A stretch of 64,000 nt of DNA from Streptomyces silvae. GTDB lineage: Bacteria > Actinomycetota > Actinomycetes > Streptomycetales > Streptomycetaceae. The notes under the pieces were generated by a model. That model did not search any database. It was not told the origin of the DNA and was given only the letters and a program-made list of their open reading frames with translations. Numbering within the stretch: position 1 is the first letter of the stretch; every line of letters begins with the position of its first letter. The translations under genes and the position numbers were made by a program. Of the stretch, positions 18,944 to 27,763 are shown one piece after another. The stretch spans positions 124,001-188,000 of the forward strand of contig NZ_JAERUC010000206.1 of the NCBI RefSeq assembly GCF_016745505.1. The letters are read 5' to 3'.

Positions 18944-19858
18944 TTCCGCCCCGCCCCACGGCGGGGCGTGCTCCGCGCGGGTGACGGCGACCAGGGCCAG
19001 ATCGTCGGCCAGGACGCCGTCCGTATGGGTGTGGACCGCCTGGGCGAGCCTGTCCACGACGGTCGCCGGCCCGTGGCGCCAGGACCTCAGCAGATCCTCG
19101 TCCGGTGTGTAGAAACGTCCGCCGGCGTCCCGGGCCTCCAGGAGCCCGTCCGTGCACAGCAGGAGCAGACTCCCCGGACCGAAGGGACGCACCTCGTCCA
19201 CCCATGGGCCCGTGTCGAATTCACCGAGCCCCAGAGGCATTCCGGGATGCTCGGGCTCCCAGACCCGCAGGACGGTCCCGCTCACCAGGAAGGCCGGACA
19301 GTGCCCCCGGCTGATGAGACGCACCTCCGTACCGTCGTCCGGGATCTGTGCGACGGCGGCGGTGATGAAGTGCTCGCCGCTCGCCTCGTCCCCGCCCTCG
19401 CCCCCGCCGCCGACCGCCGCGGCCTCCCGGATGTGGCGGGTCACCGCCTGGTCCAGATGGCGGGCCAGCTCGGGCAGGGTCGGGGTGTGGTGGGCCGCCT
19501 CGTGGAAGCTGCCCACCAGGGCGGCCACGCTGGGAATGGAGTTCAGCCCCTTGCCGCGCACGTCACCGATGAGCAGACGTACGCCGTACGAGGTGTGCTC
19601 CGCCGCGTACAGGTCACCCCCGACGGAGGCCGCCGCGGACGCGGCCTCATAGCGGACGGCGACCCAGGTGTTCCCCCACCAGGACCGCACGGGCGGGAGC
19701 ACGGCCCGCTGGGCGCTCTCCGCCACCCGCTGGGCTCCCAGGAGCTGGTCCCGCAGGAACAGCCGCAGCCTGCACAGGGGTACGGTCGCCCACGCGAGGA
19801 CCACGAGCGCGACGTAGTCCACGACCGCGTGCTGGCCGTCCGAGGGCAAATGCCTCAC
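18929..19858 (-). CDS. PP2C/SpoIIE-type serine phosphatase, catalytic part
   Basis: A SpoIIE/RsbU-like phosphatase domain of the kind that dephosphorylates anti-anti-sigma factors. Visible motifs are VGGDLYAAEHT, LLIGDVRGKGLNSIP, the GHCPAFLV block and LLLLCTDGLLEARD, ending ADDLALVAVTR. About 35 N-terminal residues form a membrane helix (DYVALVVLAWATVPLCRL). The GTG at 19858 overlaps the stop of the upstream small membrane ORF by 4 bp, giving 309 residues. In relatives the membrane and phosphatase parts are one protein of roughly 390 residues, so this may be a frameshifted gene or an unusual coupled pair. The frame stays open further upstream, but that stretch is not protein-like. Confidence 0.85.
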   Translation of the reverse strand: MRHLPSDGQHAVVDYVALVVLAWATVPLCRLRLFLRDQLLGAQRVAESAQRAVLPPVRSWWGNTWVAVRYEAASAAASVGGDLYAAEHTSYGVRLLIGDVRGKGLNSIPSVAALVGSFHEAAHHTPTLPELARHLDQAVTRHIREAAAVGGGGEGGDEASGEHFITAAVAQIPDDGTEVRLISRGHCPAFLVSGTVLRVWEPEHPGMPLGLGEFDTGPWVDEVRPFGPGSLLLLCTDGLLEARDAGGRFYTPDEDLLRSWRHGPATVVDRLAQAVHTHTDGVLADDLALVAVTRAEHAPPWGGAEPAPP

Positions 19859-20115
19859 AGGAGGAAGACCAGGCCCGCCACACTGTTGAGGGCGGCCACC
19901 CAGACCACGGCCCGCAGCGAGTACACACAGGCCGCGATCATGGAACTGAGAATCAGGAACACGTCCCCGCTGTACGCCCCCGGCGTGGGCAGGTCGATCG
20001 CCAGCCCGAGCACCACCAGGACCAGGGGCGCGAACCGCGTCCACCGCGGGAGCAGGTCGCTCTCGCTCTGCGGCGCGTGCGACGTCAGCCCTGTCGTGGC
20101 GCGGTTCGGGCTCAC
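19855..20115 (-). CDS. Small membrane protein matching the N-terminus of SpoIIE-type phosphatases
   Basis: An 86-residue protein with two hydrophobic segments (FAPLVLVVLGLAIDL and a longer one from DVFLILSSM to GLVFLL). It has the pattern RWTRFAPLVLVV, then TPGAYSGDVFL, then VYSLRAVVWVA, which normally forms the first membrane helices of Streptomyces PP2C phosphatases. The next gene continues this family in another frame with a 4-bp GTGA overlap. Its own start (GTG with GGAGG 7 nt upstream) is good, so the N-terminal piece is expressed as written. Either a frameshift near 19855 split one gene, or the two are made as partners. Confidence 0.65.
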   Translation of the reverse strand: MSPNRATTGLTSHAPQSESDLLPRWTRFAPLVLVVLGLAIDLPTPGAYSGDVFLILSSMIAACVYSLRAVVWVAALNSVAGLVFLL

Positions 20116-20305
20116 GGCATCGCCTCCGGGACGGAACAGGCAGGCTGCCGCCCGGCAGGCACTGCTTCCTCACTCGACCTTCGCGCCGGAAGCCCTGCCC
20201 CGCACGCGGAACGGGTGCCGAGGAGCGAGGCGAGCCACCGACGCGGACCGCCGCGACTCTTGACGAGTACACGTACGCGGACCAAGAATGATCGCGCAGT
20301 GCGTA

Positions 20306-20319
20306 TGACAACGTTGTCT
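20306..20319. promoter_or_regulatory. LacI-type operator upstream of GH92 gene
   Basis: The 12-bp perfect palindrome GACAACGTTGTC (20307-20318, centre CG) sits 24 bp before the mannosidase start, where it would overlap the promoter or transcription start. Even-length palindromes with a central CG are typical of LacI-family repressors of sugar genes. No LacI gene lies next to it. Confidence 0.7.
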
Positions 20320-20341
20320 ATGTCCGAGAGGCGCTCATTCC

Positions 20342-22690
20342 ATGAGATGGACCCACTGGATTCGCGGTGCGGGGACGGCGGCCGCCACGGCAGCCCTCCT
20401 CGGCGGCGCCGTCGCCGTACCCGCCGCTGCGGACGGGGGAGGGCACGCCGAGCGCGGCCGGCTCACCGATCTCGTCAACCCGTTCATCGGGACCGAGAAC
20501 GAGGGCAACACCTACCCCGGCGCCGCGGTGCCCTTCGGCATGGTGCAGTTCTCGCCCGACACCGGGCACAACACCGGCTACGACTACTCGGAGACCCACA
20601 TCCGGGGCTTCTCCACCGTCCACATCTCCGGCGTGGGATGCGGCCTGGGTGGTGACCTCCCGGTGCTCCCGACGACCGGCGACATCACCTCGACGGACAA
20701 CGCCGCCTACGCGGCGGAGTTCAGCCACGACGACGAGAAGGCCGGCCCCGGCACCTACGAGGTGGGGCTCAAGACGGGCATCAAGGCCGAGCTGAGCGCC
20801 ACCGAGCGCACCGGCGTGCAGCGCTACACCTTCCCCGCCACCGGCAAGGCCAACGTCCTCGTCAACGCGGGCCAGTCCCTGCACAAGACCCTGAACACCG
20901 AGGTCGAGATCCTCGACCACCGCACCGTACGCACGGCCATCACCGGCAGCGGCTTCTGCCAGGACACCAAGCCGTACACCGTGTACACGATCACCCGCTT
21001 CGACCGGCCGTTCACCACCTCCGGCACCTGGAAGGGCGACAAGGTCACCGAGGGGTCGACCTCCTCGTCCGCGGCCGCCGAGCGCAACGGCGCCTTCCTG
21101 CGCTTCGACACCACCAAGGACCGCACCGTCGAGGCGACCACCGCGATCTCCTACGTGGACGCCAAGGGTGCCGCCCTCAACCTCCACGCCGAGGGCGGCC
21201 GCTCGTACGACCGTGTCGCACGCGCCGCGCGGGCCGCCTGGGAGGACCGTCTCGACGACGTCCGCGCCAAGGGCGGCAGCGAGACGCTGCGCCGGACCTT
21301 CTACTCGTCCCTCTACCGCTCGTTCCTCGCGCCGAACATCGGCAGCGACGTCGACGGCCGCTACACGGGCTGGGACCAGGAGATCCACCGCGCCAAGGGG
21401 TTCACCTACTACCAGAACTGGTCGCTCTGGGACACCTACCGCACCCAGGCCCAGCTCCTCTCGCTGCTCGCCCCGCACGAGTCCCGCGACATGGCCATCT
21501 CCGTCATCAAGATCGACGAGGACAGCGGCTGGCTGCCCAAGTGGGGCTACGGCACGGTCGAGACGAACATCATGACGGGTGATCCGGTCACGCCGTTCCT
21601 CACCAACGCCTACCAGCAGGGACTCCTCAAGGGGTACGAGGAGAAGGCGTACCGCGCGCTGAAGAAGAACGCCGACGGTGTGCCTCCCGCGGACTCCGCC
21701 CCCGTGGGCCGCGAGGCCAACAAGGAGTACCTCGCGGACGGCTTCGCGCCGTACATCAAGGACCGCGCGCACGTGAAGCCGGGCGACTCCGACTACGACC
21801 ACGGTGCCTCCGCGACCCTGGAGTACGCGCTGTCCGACGCGATGCTCGGGCAGATGGCGAAGGAGCTCGGGCACCCGGACGACGCCGCGCGGTATGCGGC
21901 GCGGGCGCAGAACTACCGCAAGATCTTCGACAGTTCGACCGGCTTCTTCCGCGCCCGGGACGCGAGCGGCGCCTTCACCGGCCCCGTCGACCCGGCACAG
22001 AGCGAGGGCTTCCACGAGGGCACCTCCTGGCAGTACCAGTGGCTGGTCCCGCAGGACCTGCCCGGCATGGTCTCCCTGATCGGCGGCACCGACGCCGCGA
22101 ACGAACGGCTCGACTCGTTCTTCGCGTACGAGCAGCTGCTCCAGGACCCGGCGAAGACCGCCCGCGAGGTGTGGGTGAACGGGCCGTACGACTACTACAA
22201 CGCGGACAAGTACAACCCGCAGAACGAGCCCGACCTCATCGCCCCCTACACCTACCTGTCCACCGGCCGGCCCTGGCAGACGACCGACGTGGTGCACGCC
22301 GCGCTCACACTCTTCACGGACACCCCGACCGGCATGACCGGAAACGACGACCTGGGGACGATGTCCGCCTGGAACGTCCTGTCCTCGATCGGGATCTTCC
22401 CGGTCCAGCCGGGCACCGACACCTGGGGCCTCTCGACCCCGGTCTTCGAGCGGGTCGACCTGACCCTGGACCGGCGCTACTACCCCAAGGGCAGCCTGAC
22501 CGTCAGGGCTCCCGGCACCTCCGACACCTCGCGCTACATCCAGTCGGCCCGGGCCGACGGGGCGGCGTACGGGAAGACCTATCTGACCACCGAGGACATC
22601 CGCGGCACACGCGACCTGTCCTTCGAGGTCGGTACGGAGCCCTCGGAGTGGGGCACCTCGGCGGACGCCGCACCGCCCGCCCTGAAGTGA
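20342..22690 (+). CDS. Secreted GH92 family alpha-mannosidase
   Basis: A 782-residue exported glycoside hydrolase of family GH92, calcium-dependent exo-acting alpha-mannosidases (often alpha-1,2) that trim mannans and N-glycans. A signal peptide (1-31, ending VPAAADGG) precedes the N-terminal beta-sandwich, which opens with the family hallmark LVNPFIGTENEGNTYPGAAVPFGM and continues to SGVGCGLGGDLPV. The catalytic barrel includes YQNWSLWDTYRTQ, EGTSWQYQWLVPQD and GNDDLGTMSAWNVLSSIG. Length is normal for the family. A 12-bp LacI-type palindrome lies just upstream, so it is probably induced by mannose-containing sugars. A perfect hairpin follows the stop. Confidence 0.95.
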   Translation: MRWTHWIRGAGTAAATAALLGGAVAVPAAADGGGHAERGRLTDLVNPFIGTENEGNTYPGAAVPFGMVQFSPDTGHNTGYDYSETHIRGFSTVHISGVGCGLGGDLPVLPTTGDITSTDNAAYAAEFSHDDEKAGPGTYEVGLKTGIKAELSATERTGVQRYTFPATGKANVLVNAGQSLHKTLNTEVEILDHRTVRTAITGSGFCQDTKPYTVYTITRFDRPFTTSGTWKGDKVTEGSTSSSAAAERNGAFLRFDTTKDRTVEATTAISYVDAKGAALNLHAEGGRSYDRVARAARAAWEDRLDDVRAKGGSETLRRTFYSSLYRSFLAPNIGSDVDGRYTGWDQEIHRAKGFTYYQNWSLWDTYRTQAQLLSLLAPHESRDMAISVIKIDEDSGWLPKWGYGTVETNIMTGDPVTPFLTNAYQQGLLKGYEEKAYRALKKNADGVPPADSAPVGREANKEYLADGFAPYIKDRAHVKPGDSDYDHGASATLEYALSDAMLGQMAKELGHPDDAARYAARAQNYRKIFDSSTGFFRARDASGAFTGPVDPAQSEGFHEGTSWQYQWLVPQDLPGMVSLIGGTDAANERLDSFFAYEQLLQDPAKTAREVWVNGPYDYYNADKYNPQNEPDLIAPYTYLSTGRPWQTTDVVHAALTLFTDTPTGMTGNDDLGTMSAWNVLSSIGIFPVQPGTDTWGLSTPVFERVDLTLDRRYYPKGSLTVRAPGTSDTSRYIQSARADGAAYGKTYLTTEDIRGTRDLSFEVGTEPSEWGTSADAAPPALK

Positions 22691-22717
22691 CGCCCTGAGC
22701 GGACCCAACCCAGGAAC

Positions 22718-22751
22718 GCAGGACCCGCCCCTCGCCGGGGGCGGGTCCTGC
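22718..22751. terminator. Bidirectional terminator hairpin
   Basis: Perfect 14-bp arms (GCAGGACCCGCCCC at 22718-22731 and its complement at 22738-22751) with a 6-nt loop. It lies between the convergent GH92 and aldo-keto reductase genes. There is no T-run, as is usual in Streptomyces. Confidence 0.85.
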
Positions 22752-22770
22752 GCCGTGCGGGCCGGTCCGC

Positions 22771-23598
22771 TCAGCCGTTGAAACGGTCCGGGTCGAACCC
22801 GGTGCGCTCGTCGCGGTTCAGGGCGTTGATCTCGCCGATGTCCCCTTCGGTGAGCTCGAAGTCGAAGAGGTCGAAATTCTGCTGGATACGCCGCAGCGTC
22901 ACCGACTTGGGGAACACGATGTCCCCACGCTGGAGATGCCAGCGCAGCGTGACCTGCGCCGTCGACTTCCCCACCCGCTCGGCGATACGCGTCAGCGCCG
23001 GGTCGTCGAGCACCTTGCCCTGCGCGATCGGCGACCACGCCTCGGTGGCGATGCCGTGTTCGGCGTCGAAGGCCCTGACGGTGTCCTGGGTGAGGTACGG
23101 ATGGACCTCGATCTGGTTGACGGCGGGCACCACCGTGCTGCCGTCCAGCAGCCGGCGCAGGTGGTGCGGCTGGAAGTTCGAGACACCGATGGCCTTGACG
23201 CGGCCCGAACGGTAGATCTCCTCCAGCGCCTTCCAGGTCTCCACGAAGTCACCCTTGTCGGGCAGCGGCCAGTGGATGAGGAAGAGGTCCAGATAGTCCA
23301 GCCCCACCTGGTCCATGGTGCGCTCGAACGCCTGGAGGGCGTCGTCGTACGCATGGGCGTCGTTGTTCAGCTTGCTGGTGACGAAGACGTCGGCACGGTC
23401 GAGACCGGACTCCCTGACCGCCTGGCCGACCTCCCGCTCGTTGCCGTACATCTGTGCCGTGTCGATGTGCCGGTAACCGGTCTCGAGCGCGGCCAGCGTG
23501 GTCTCGCGGGTGTCCTCGGGAGGGATCTGGAAGGTCCCGAAGCCGAGCTGGGGGATCTCCACACCGTTGTTGAGCGTGATGGCGGGTACAGAGGGCAC
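22771..23598 (-). CDS. Aldo/keto reductase
   Basis: A 275-residue NADPH-dependent aldo/keto reductase of the 2,5-diketo-gluconate reductase group. The catalytic tetrad is complete: Asp46 and Tyr51 (HIDTAQMYGNE), Lys76 (VTSKLN) and His109 (LIHWP). The cofactor-binding end has FPKSVTLRRIQQNFDLFDFEL. The start chosen is a GTG preceded by AAGGAG at 7 nt; a longer upstream reading is a Pro/Ala-rich shadow. It is monocistronic between two terminator-like regions. The physiological substrate cannot be told from sequence. Confidence 0.94.
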   Translation of the reverse strand: MPSVPAITLNNGVEIPQLGFGTFQIPPEDTRETTLAALETGYRHIDTAQMYGNEREVGQAVRESGLDRADVFVTSKLNNDAHAYDDALQAFERTMDQVGLDYLDLFLIHWPLPDKGDFVETWKALEEIYRSGRVKAIGVSNFQPHHLRRLLDGSTVVPAVNQIEVHPYLTQDTVRAFDAEHGIATEAWSPIAQGKVLDDPALTRIAERVGKSTAQVTLRWHLQRGDIVFPKSVTLRRIQQNFDLFDFELTEGDIGEINALNRDERTGFDPDRFNG

Positions 23599-23872
23599 GG
23601 ATGACTCCTTCTCGTGGGTGTCGGTCGGGGCCGGTGTACGGGCGGCGGCTCGCGGCACGCAGCGGAGCGCTGTGTTCCGCCCTCCCTGCGGCGTACCCGC
23701 CATCAAACAGCACAAACAGGTCGAAATGACGGAATACGTGCCCGGCTGAGCGAGACATCCGGCCGGGGCGGAGGTGGCTGGGGCAGGGGCGGCCGGGGCA
23801 GGGGCGGCCGGGGACGGGACACCCCCCGGCCCCGGCCGCGGGGACACCCCCGGCCCCGGCCGCCCCGGAGCG

Positions 23873-26191
23873 TCAGGGCGCCGACAGCTCCCCGCGGACC
23901 GTGCGGGCCGCCGCCACGAGGTTCTCCAGCGACGTACGGGTCTCCGGCCAGCCGCGGGTCTTGAGCCCGCAGTCCGGGTTCACCCACAGCCGCTCGGCCG
24001 GGATCGCCTTCAGCCCGGTGCGCAGCAGCTCGGCCGCCTCCGCGGCACTCGGCACCCGGGGCGAGTGGATGTCGTACACGCCGGGTCCCGCCTCACGCGG
24101 GTATCCGTGCTCCGCCAGCTCGTGGGCGACCTGCATGTGCGAGCGGGCCGCCTCCAGGCTGATCACGTCCGCGTCGAGGTCGTCGATGGCCTGGACGATG
24201 TCACCGAACTCGGCGTAGCACATGTGTGTGTGGATCTGCGTGTCCGGCCGCACTCCGCTGGTGGTGAGGCGGAACGACTCCGTCGCCCACGCCAGATAGG
24301 CCCCGTGGTCGGCGGCGCGCAGCGGCAGTGTCTCGCGCAGCGCGGGCTCGTCGACCTGGATCACCGAAGTCCCCGCGGCCTCCAGGTCGTTCACCTCGTC
24401 CCGCAGGGCGAGGGCGACCTGCCGGGCGGTGTCGCCGAGGGGCTGGTCGTCGCGGACGAAGGACCAGGCGAGCATCGTGACCGGCCCGGTGAGCATGCCC
24501 TTGACCGGACGGCCGGTGAGGGACTGGGCGTACGTCGTCCAGCCCACCGTCATCGGCGCCGGGCGGGAGATGTCACCGGCCAGCACCGGCGGGCGGACAT
24601 AGCGGGTGCCGTACGACTGGACCCAGCCGTGCTGCGTGGCGAGGTACCCCGTCAGCTGCTCCGCGAAGTACTGGACCATGTCGTTGCGTTCGGCCTCACC
24701 GTGCACCAGGACGTCCAGGCCGGTCTTCTCCTGGAAGGAGATCACCTCCTGGATCTCGGCCTTGATGCGCTCCTCGTACCCGGCCGCGTCGATGCGTCCG
24801 GCCCGCAGATCCGCGCGGGCGGTGCGCAGTTCGGCGGTCTGCGGGAACGAGCCGATGGTGGTCGTCGGCAGCAGGGGCAGCCCGAGGTGCGCGCGCTGGG
24901 CTGCGGCCCGCTCCCCGTACGGCTGGGAGCGGCGGGCGTCGGCCTCGGTGACCGCCGCGGTCCTGGCCCGTACGGCGGGGTCCCGGGTGACGGGGGAGTG
25001 CGCGCGTGAGGCCAGGTCGGCCCGGTTGGCGGCCAGTTCGGCGGCGATGGCCCCGGTGCCCTGGGTGAGGCCCCTGGCGAGGGTGACGATCTCGGCGGTC
25101 TTCTGCCGGGCGAAGGCCAGCCAGCGCAGGACCTGCGGCTCGATGTCCCGTTCGGCGGCGGTGTCGAGAGGGACGTGCAGCAGGGAGCAGGAGGGCGCCA
25201 CGTCGATGCGTCCGGCGAGCCCGAGCAGCGTGCCCAGCGTGGAGAGCGACTTCTCCAGGTCGTTGATCCAGATGTTGCGGCCGTTGACCACACCGGCGAC
25301 CAGCCGCTTGCCGGGGAGCCCGCCGACGGCCGCCAGGGCGTCCAGATTCCCGGCGGCGGCCTCGGTGAAGTCCAGCGCGAGCCCGTCCACCGGCGCCTTG
25401 GCCAGGACGGTGAGGGCCTCGCCGAGCCGGCCGAAGTAGGAGGCGACGAGCAGCCTGGGCCGGTCGGTGAGCGAGCCGAGACGGTGGTAGGCGCGCTCGG
25501 CGGCGTCGAGTTCGGCCCGGGTACGGTCCTGGACGAGTGCGGGCTCGTCGAGCTGCACCCATTCGGCTCCGGCCGCGCGCAGATCGGCGAGCACCTCGGC
25601 GTACACCGGCAGCAGCCGGTCCAGGAGGGTGAGCGGGTCGAAGTCGGCGGCCACACCGGGGGCGGGCTTGGCCAGGAGCAGGTACGTGACCGGGCCGACC
25701 AGGACGGGCCGGGCAGCGGCCCCCAGAGCGACGGCCTCCTTGAGCTCGGCGACCTGCTTGGCGGAGTCCGCGGTGAACACGGTGTCGGGGCCCAGCTCCG
25801 GGACCAGGTAGTGGTAGTTGGTGTCGAACCACTTGGTCATCTCCAGCGGGGCGACGTCCTGCGTGCCGCGTGCCATCGCGAAGTAGCCGTCCAGCGGATC
25901 GGCGGCGACAGCCTCCCGGTGGCGGTCGGGGACGGCCCCGACCATGACGGTGGTGTCCAGCACATGGTCGTAGTACGAGAAGTCCCCTGTCGGGACCTCG
26001 TCGACGCCGGCATCGACGAGCTGCCGCCAGTTCGTACGGCGCAGATCGGCCGCCGTGGCGCGGAGGGCGTCGGCGGTGACCCGCCCCTTCCAGTAGCCCT
26101 CGACGGCCTTCTTCAGTTCCCGGTTCTGTCCCTGCCGGGGGTAGCCGTACACAGTGGACTGCGCTGTGGCGGTCGCGTGCTCGGTGGTCAC
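23873..26191 (-). CDS. metE: Cobalamin-independent methionine synthase
   Basis: A 772-residue 5-methyltetrahydropteroyltriglutamate-homocysteine methyltransferase. It makes methionine from homocysteine without B12. The N-terminal half carries the YGYPRQGQNRELKKAVE opening. The C-terminal half has TTTIGSFPQT and the zinc-site residues His656 and Cys658 (HTHMCY) and Cys741 (NPDCGLKTRGW). Length is standard. The start is GTG with AAGGAG 6 nt upstream. A cobalamin riboswitch lies about 175 bp upstream on the same strand, so B12 should switch this gene off in favour of MetH, the usual arrangement. Confidence 0.98.
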   Translation of the reverse strand: MTTEHATATAQSTVYGYPRQGQNRELKKAVEGYWKGRVTADALRATAADLRRTNWRQLVDAGVDEVPTGDFSYYDHVLDTTVMVGAVPDRHREAVAADPLDGYFAMARGTQDVAPLEMTKWFDTNYHYLVPELGPDTVFTADSAKQVAELKEAVALGAAARPVLVGPVTYLLLAKPAPGVAADFDPLTLLDRLLPVYAEVLADLRAAGAEWVQLDEPALVQDRTRAELDAAERAYHRLGSLTDRPRLLVASYFGRLGEALTVLAKAPVDGLALDFTEAAAGNLDALAAVGGLPGKRLVAGVVNGRNIWINDLEKSLSTLGTLLGLAGRIDVAPSCSLLHVPLDTAAERDIEPQVLRWLAFARQKTAEIVTLARGLTQGTGAIAAELAANRADLASRAHSPVTRDPAVRARTAAVTEADARRSQPYGERAAAQRAHLGLPLLPTTTIGSFPQTAELRTARADLRAGRIDAAGYEERIKAEIQEVISFQEKTGLDVLVHGEAERNDMVQYFAEQLTGYLATQHGWVQSYGTRYVRPPVLAGDISRPAPMTVGWTTYAQSLTGRPVKGMLTGPVTMLAWSFVRDDQPLGDTARQVALALRDEVNDLEAAGTSVIQVDEPALRETLPLRAADHGAYLAWATESFRLTTSGVRPDTQIHTHMCYAEFGDIVQAIDDLDADVISLEAARSHMQVAHELAEHGYPREAGPGVYDIHSPRVPSAAEAAELLRTGLKAIPAERLWVNPDCGLKTRGWPETRTSLENLVAAARTVRGELSAP

Positions 26192-26365
26192 GGAGATCTC
26201 CTTCGCGAGATGAATCCCTGAGATCCCGGCGACGGGACGAGGACGCGAAGGGGTGACGTACCGGACGAAACACGTCGGACGACGCGGAGATCCGCCAGGT
26301 ATGCACGCCGACCCGCCCACGAGGTCACCGGGATGTCCGCGCACGAATCGTCCGTGCGCGGGCAG

Positions 26366-26530
26366 ATGGCAGGTCTTCGGACTCGCGGGCACGTCCTGTG
26401 TGAGGACACCTAATGGCCGTCGCTTCCCAGGTCCGGTTCATCGGACCCAGTGCTCATGACGGCGGTCGTTCCCGCTCACCGCTGCGGGGCAGTCCCGGAA
26501 TTCCACCGGGTTCCCTCTTACGACGCATCC
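26366..26530 (-). promoter_or_regulatory. Cobalamin riboswitch
   Basis: Read on the minus strand, the region shows the conserved B12-aptamer blocks in order: AAGAGGGAACCCGGTG, TCCGGGACTGCCCCGCA, GCGGTGAGCGGGAACGACC, CACTGG, CTGGGAAGCGACGGCC, TAGGTG, and the closing GAGTCCGAAGACCTGCC near 26368. It lies upstream of metE in the leader, the classic target for repression by adenosyl- or methylcobalamin. Ends are approximate. The following ~175 bp to the metE start would hold the expression platform. Confidence 0.96.
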
Positions 26531-26568
26531 CGCCTGGCGGACGGGGCGAACCAGCTGCACCCGCAAGC

Positions 26569-27522
26569 CTACGGGTCCTTCGGAGCGCGCGGCGCCCCAG
26601 GTCCAGCATGCGGATGGGCCCTCGCGGACCCACGCGGCCCCGTGTCCGCGGCCCAGACGCGCTGGAGAGCGCGGTAGTCGATGACCGTGACGCCCGCGCG
26701 GGCCACCGCCTCCCGGGCCCCGGGCGACGTCAGGAACGCGTGGTCCGTACGGCGCACCAGCCGGTCGAGGGTCTGCGCCTCCCGGTCGCCGAGGCCGGGA
26801 TGGACGGCCCATTCGCTGAGCCCGGCCGGCAGGGCGTGGAGCAGCCGGGCGTACAGGGCCGCCTTGTCCTCGGTCGCGAGGGAGAAGCTGTCCAGGAAGT
26901 CGTGGTCGACGACGGGCAGCCCACGCCGGCGCATCGCGCGCCGCCCCGGCTCCAGCCAGACGCGGACCGCGAGGCCGTACTCGGCGGCCAGCCCCACGGT
27001 CACGTCGAGGATGTCGTCGCGGCCCCCGTCGGCCAGGCAGTGGAAGTCCAGATGGGTCGGCGTGAGCCCCGTACGGACGATGGCGTCGATCTGCGCGCGG
27101 AACTCGGCCTCGACCTCGTCGGGGCGGGCGCGGCCGAGCAGAGCGGCCCGCCCCGCGGGCGTCGGCTCGAAGAAGTTGCCCGCGGGGTCGAGCAGGGAGG
27201 ACACCTTCTCCCTGGCCGAGAGAGGACCCCAGGGGCGGTGCGGTGTCTCGCACACCAGGGTGAGGTGGACACCGAACGGAATGCCGGGCCGCTGCCGGAG
27301 CAGTCGTACGGCATCCGATGCCGCCGGACACACCGTCATGAGGCTGCACGACGAGGCGATCCCCTCCTCGACCGACTCGATCACGGCGGCGTTGACGCCC
27401 CGGTCCATGCCGAAGTCGTCGCAGTTGACGATGAGCAGGCGGGCGTCGGGCGGGAACCCCAGGATCCGGTTCCAGCGCGCGGGGGACGTCCTGGGCGGGG
27501 GTTCGACGGCTGCTCGATCCAT
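26569..27522 (-). CDS. YdjC/ChbG-type carbohydrate deacetylase
   Basis: A 317-residue protein of the YdjC/ChbG family, metal-dependent enzymes that remove acetyl groups from chito-oligosaccharides and related sugars. Metal and catalytic signatures are visible: LLIVNCDDFGM near the N-terminus, then PFGVHLTLVCE and THLDFHCL, with a conserved SEWAVHPG near the end. The ATG start gives a normal length; the upstream extension is non-coding. It is divergent from the GH43 gene with two LacI-type palindromes between them, so the two may be co-regulated. It ends about 40 bp before the metE riboswitch on the same strand, with no clear terminator. Confidence 0.9.
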   Translation of the reverse strand: MDRAAVEPPPRTSPARWNRILGFPPDARLLIVNCDDFGMDRGVNAAVIESVEEGIASSCSLMTVCPAASDAVRLLRQRPGIPFGVHLTLVCETPHRPWGPLSAREKVSSLLDPAGNFFEPTPAGRAALLGRARPDEVEAEFRAQIDAIVRTGLTPTHLDFHCLADGGRDDILDVTVGLAAEYGLAVRVWLEPGRRAMRRRGLPVVDHDFLDSFSLATEDKAALYARLLHALPAGLSEWAVHPGLGDREAQTLDRLVRRTDHAFLTSPGAREAVARAGVTVIDYRALQRVWAADTGPRGSARAHPHAGPGAPRAPKDP

Positions 27523-27621
27523 GTCCGCAGTCTGGCCCCCGTCCCGGCGCTCGCGCACCTGAATAGAGCGCCCGTGGGGTCGATGCGCCACCGTACGACC
27601 GGCCGGTCGGGACCAGCAGAC

Positions 27622-27637
27622 GTCGAAGCGATTCGAC
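27622..27637. promoter_or_regulatory. LacI-type operator 1
   Basis: GTCGAAGCGATTCGAC, a 16-bp palindrome with one mismatched pair and a central CG, in the divergent region between the YdjC-type deacetylase and GH43 genes. It matches the second site in the first ten positions. Confidence 0.6.
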
Positions 27638-27699
27638 AGCCAAGGCTGCGCAGGCCGGGCCGGAATTGTCCATTGACACCCTCCCGCCGGCCTGACACC

Positions 27700-27715
27700 G
27701 TCGAAGCGCTTCAAC
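27700..27715. promoter_or_regulatory. LacI-type operator 2
   Basis: GTCGAAGCGCTTCAAC, containing the perfect 10-bp palindrome GAAGCGCTTC. It lies about 50 bp before the GH43 start, downstream of a TTGACA hexamer (about 27673-27678), so a bound repressor would block that promoter. Centres of the two sites are 78 bp apart. Confidence 0.65.
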
Positions 27716-27763
27716 GATCTTGGCCGTGGGTCTCGGCCCCTGGCCCGACCCTGAGGACGGACC

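Noticed and set aside
20318..23038. A 906-codon minus-strand frame opposite the GH92 gene
   Set aside because: Shadow of GH92; Arg/Val/Gly-rich with no motif.
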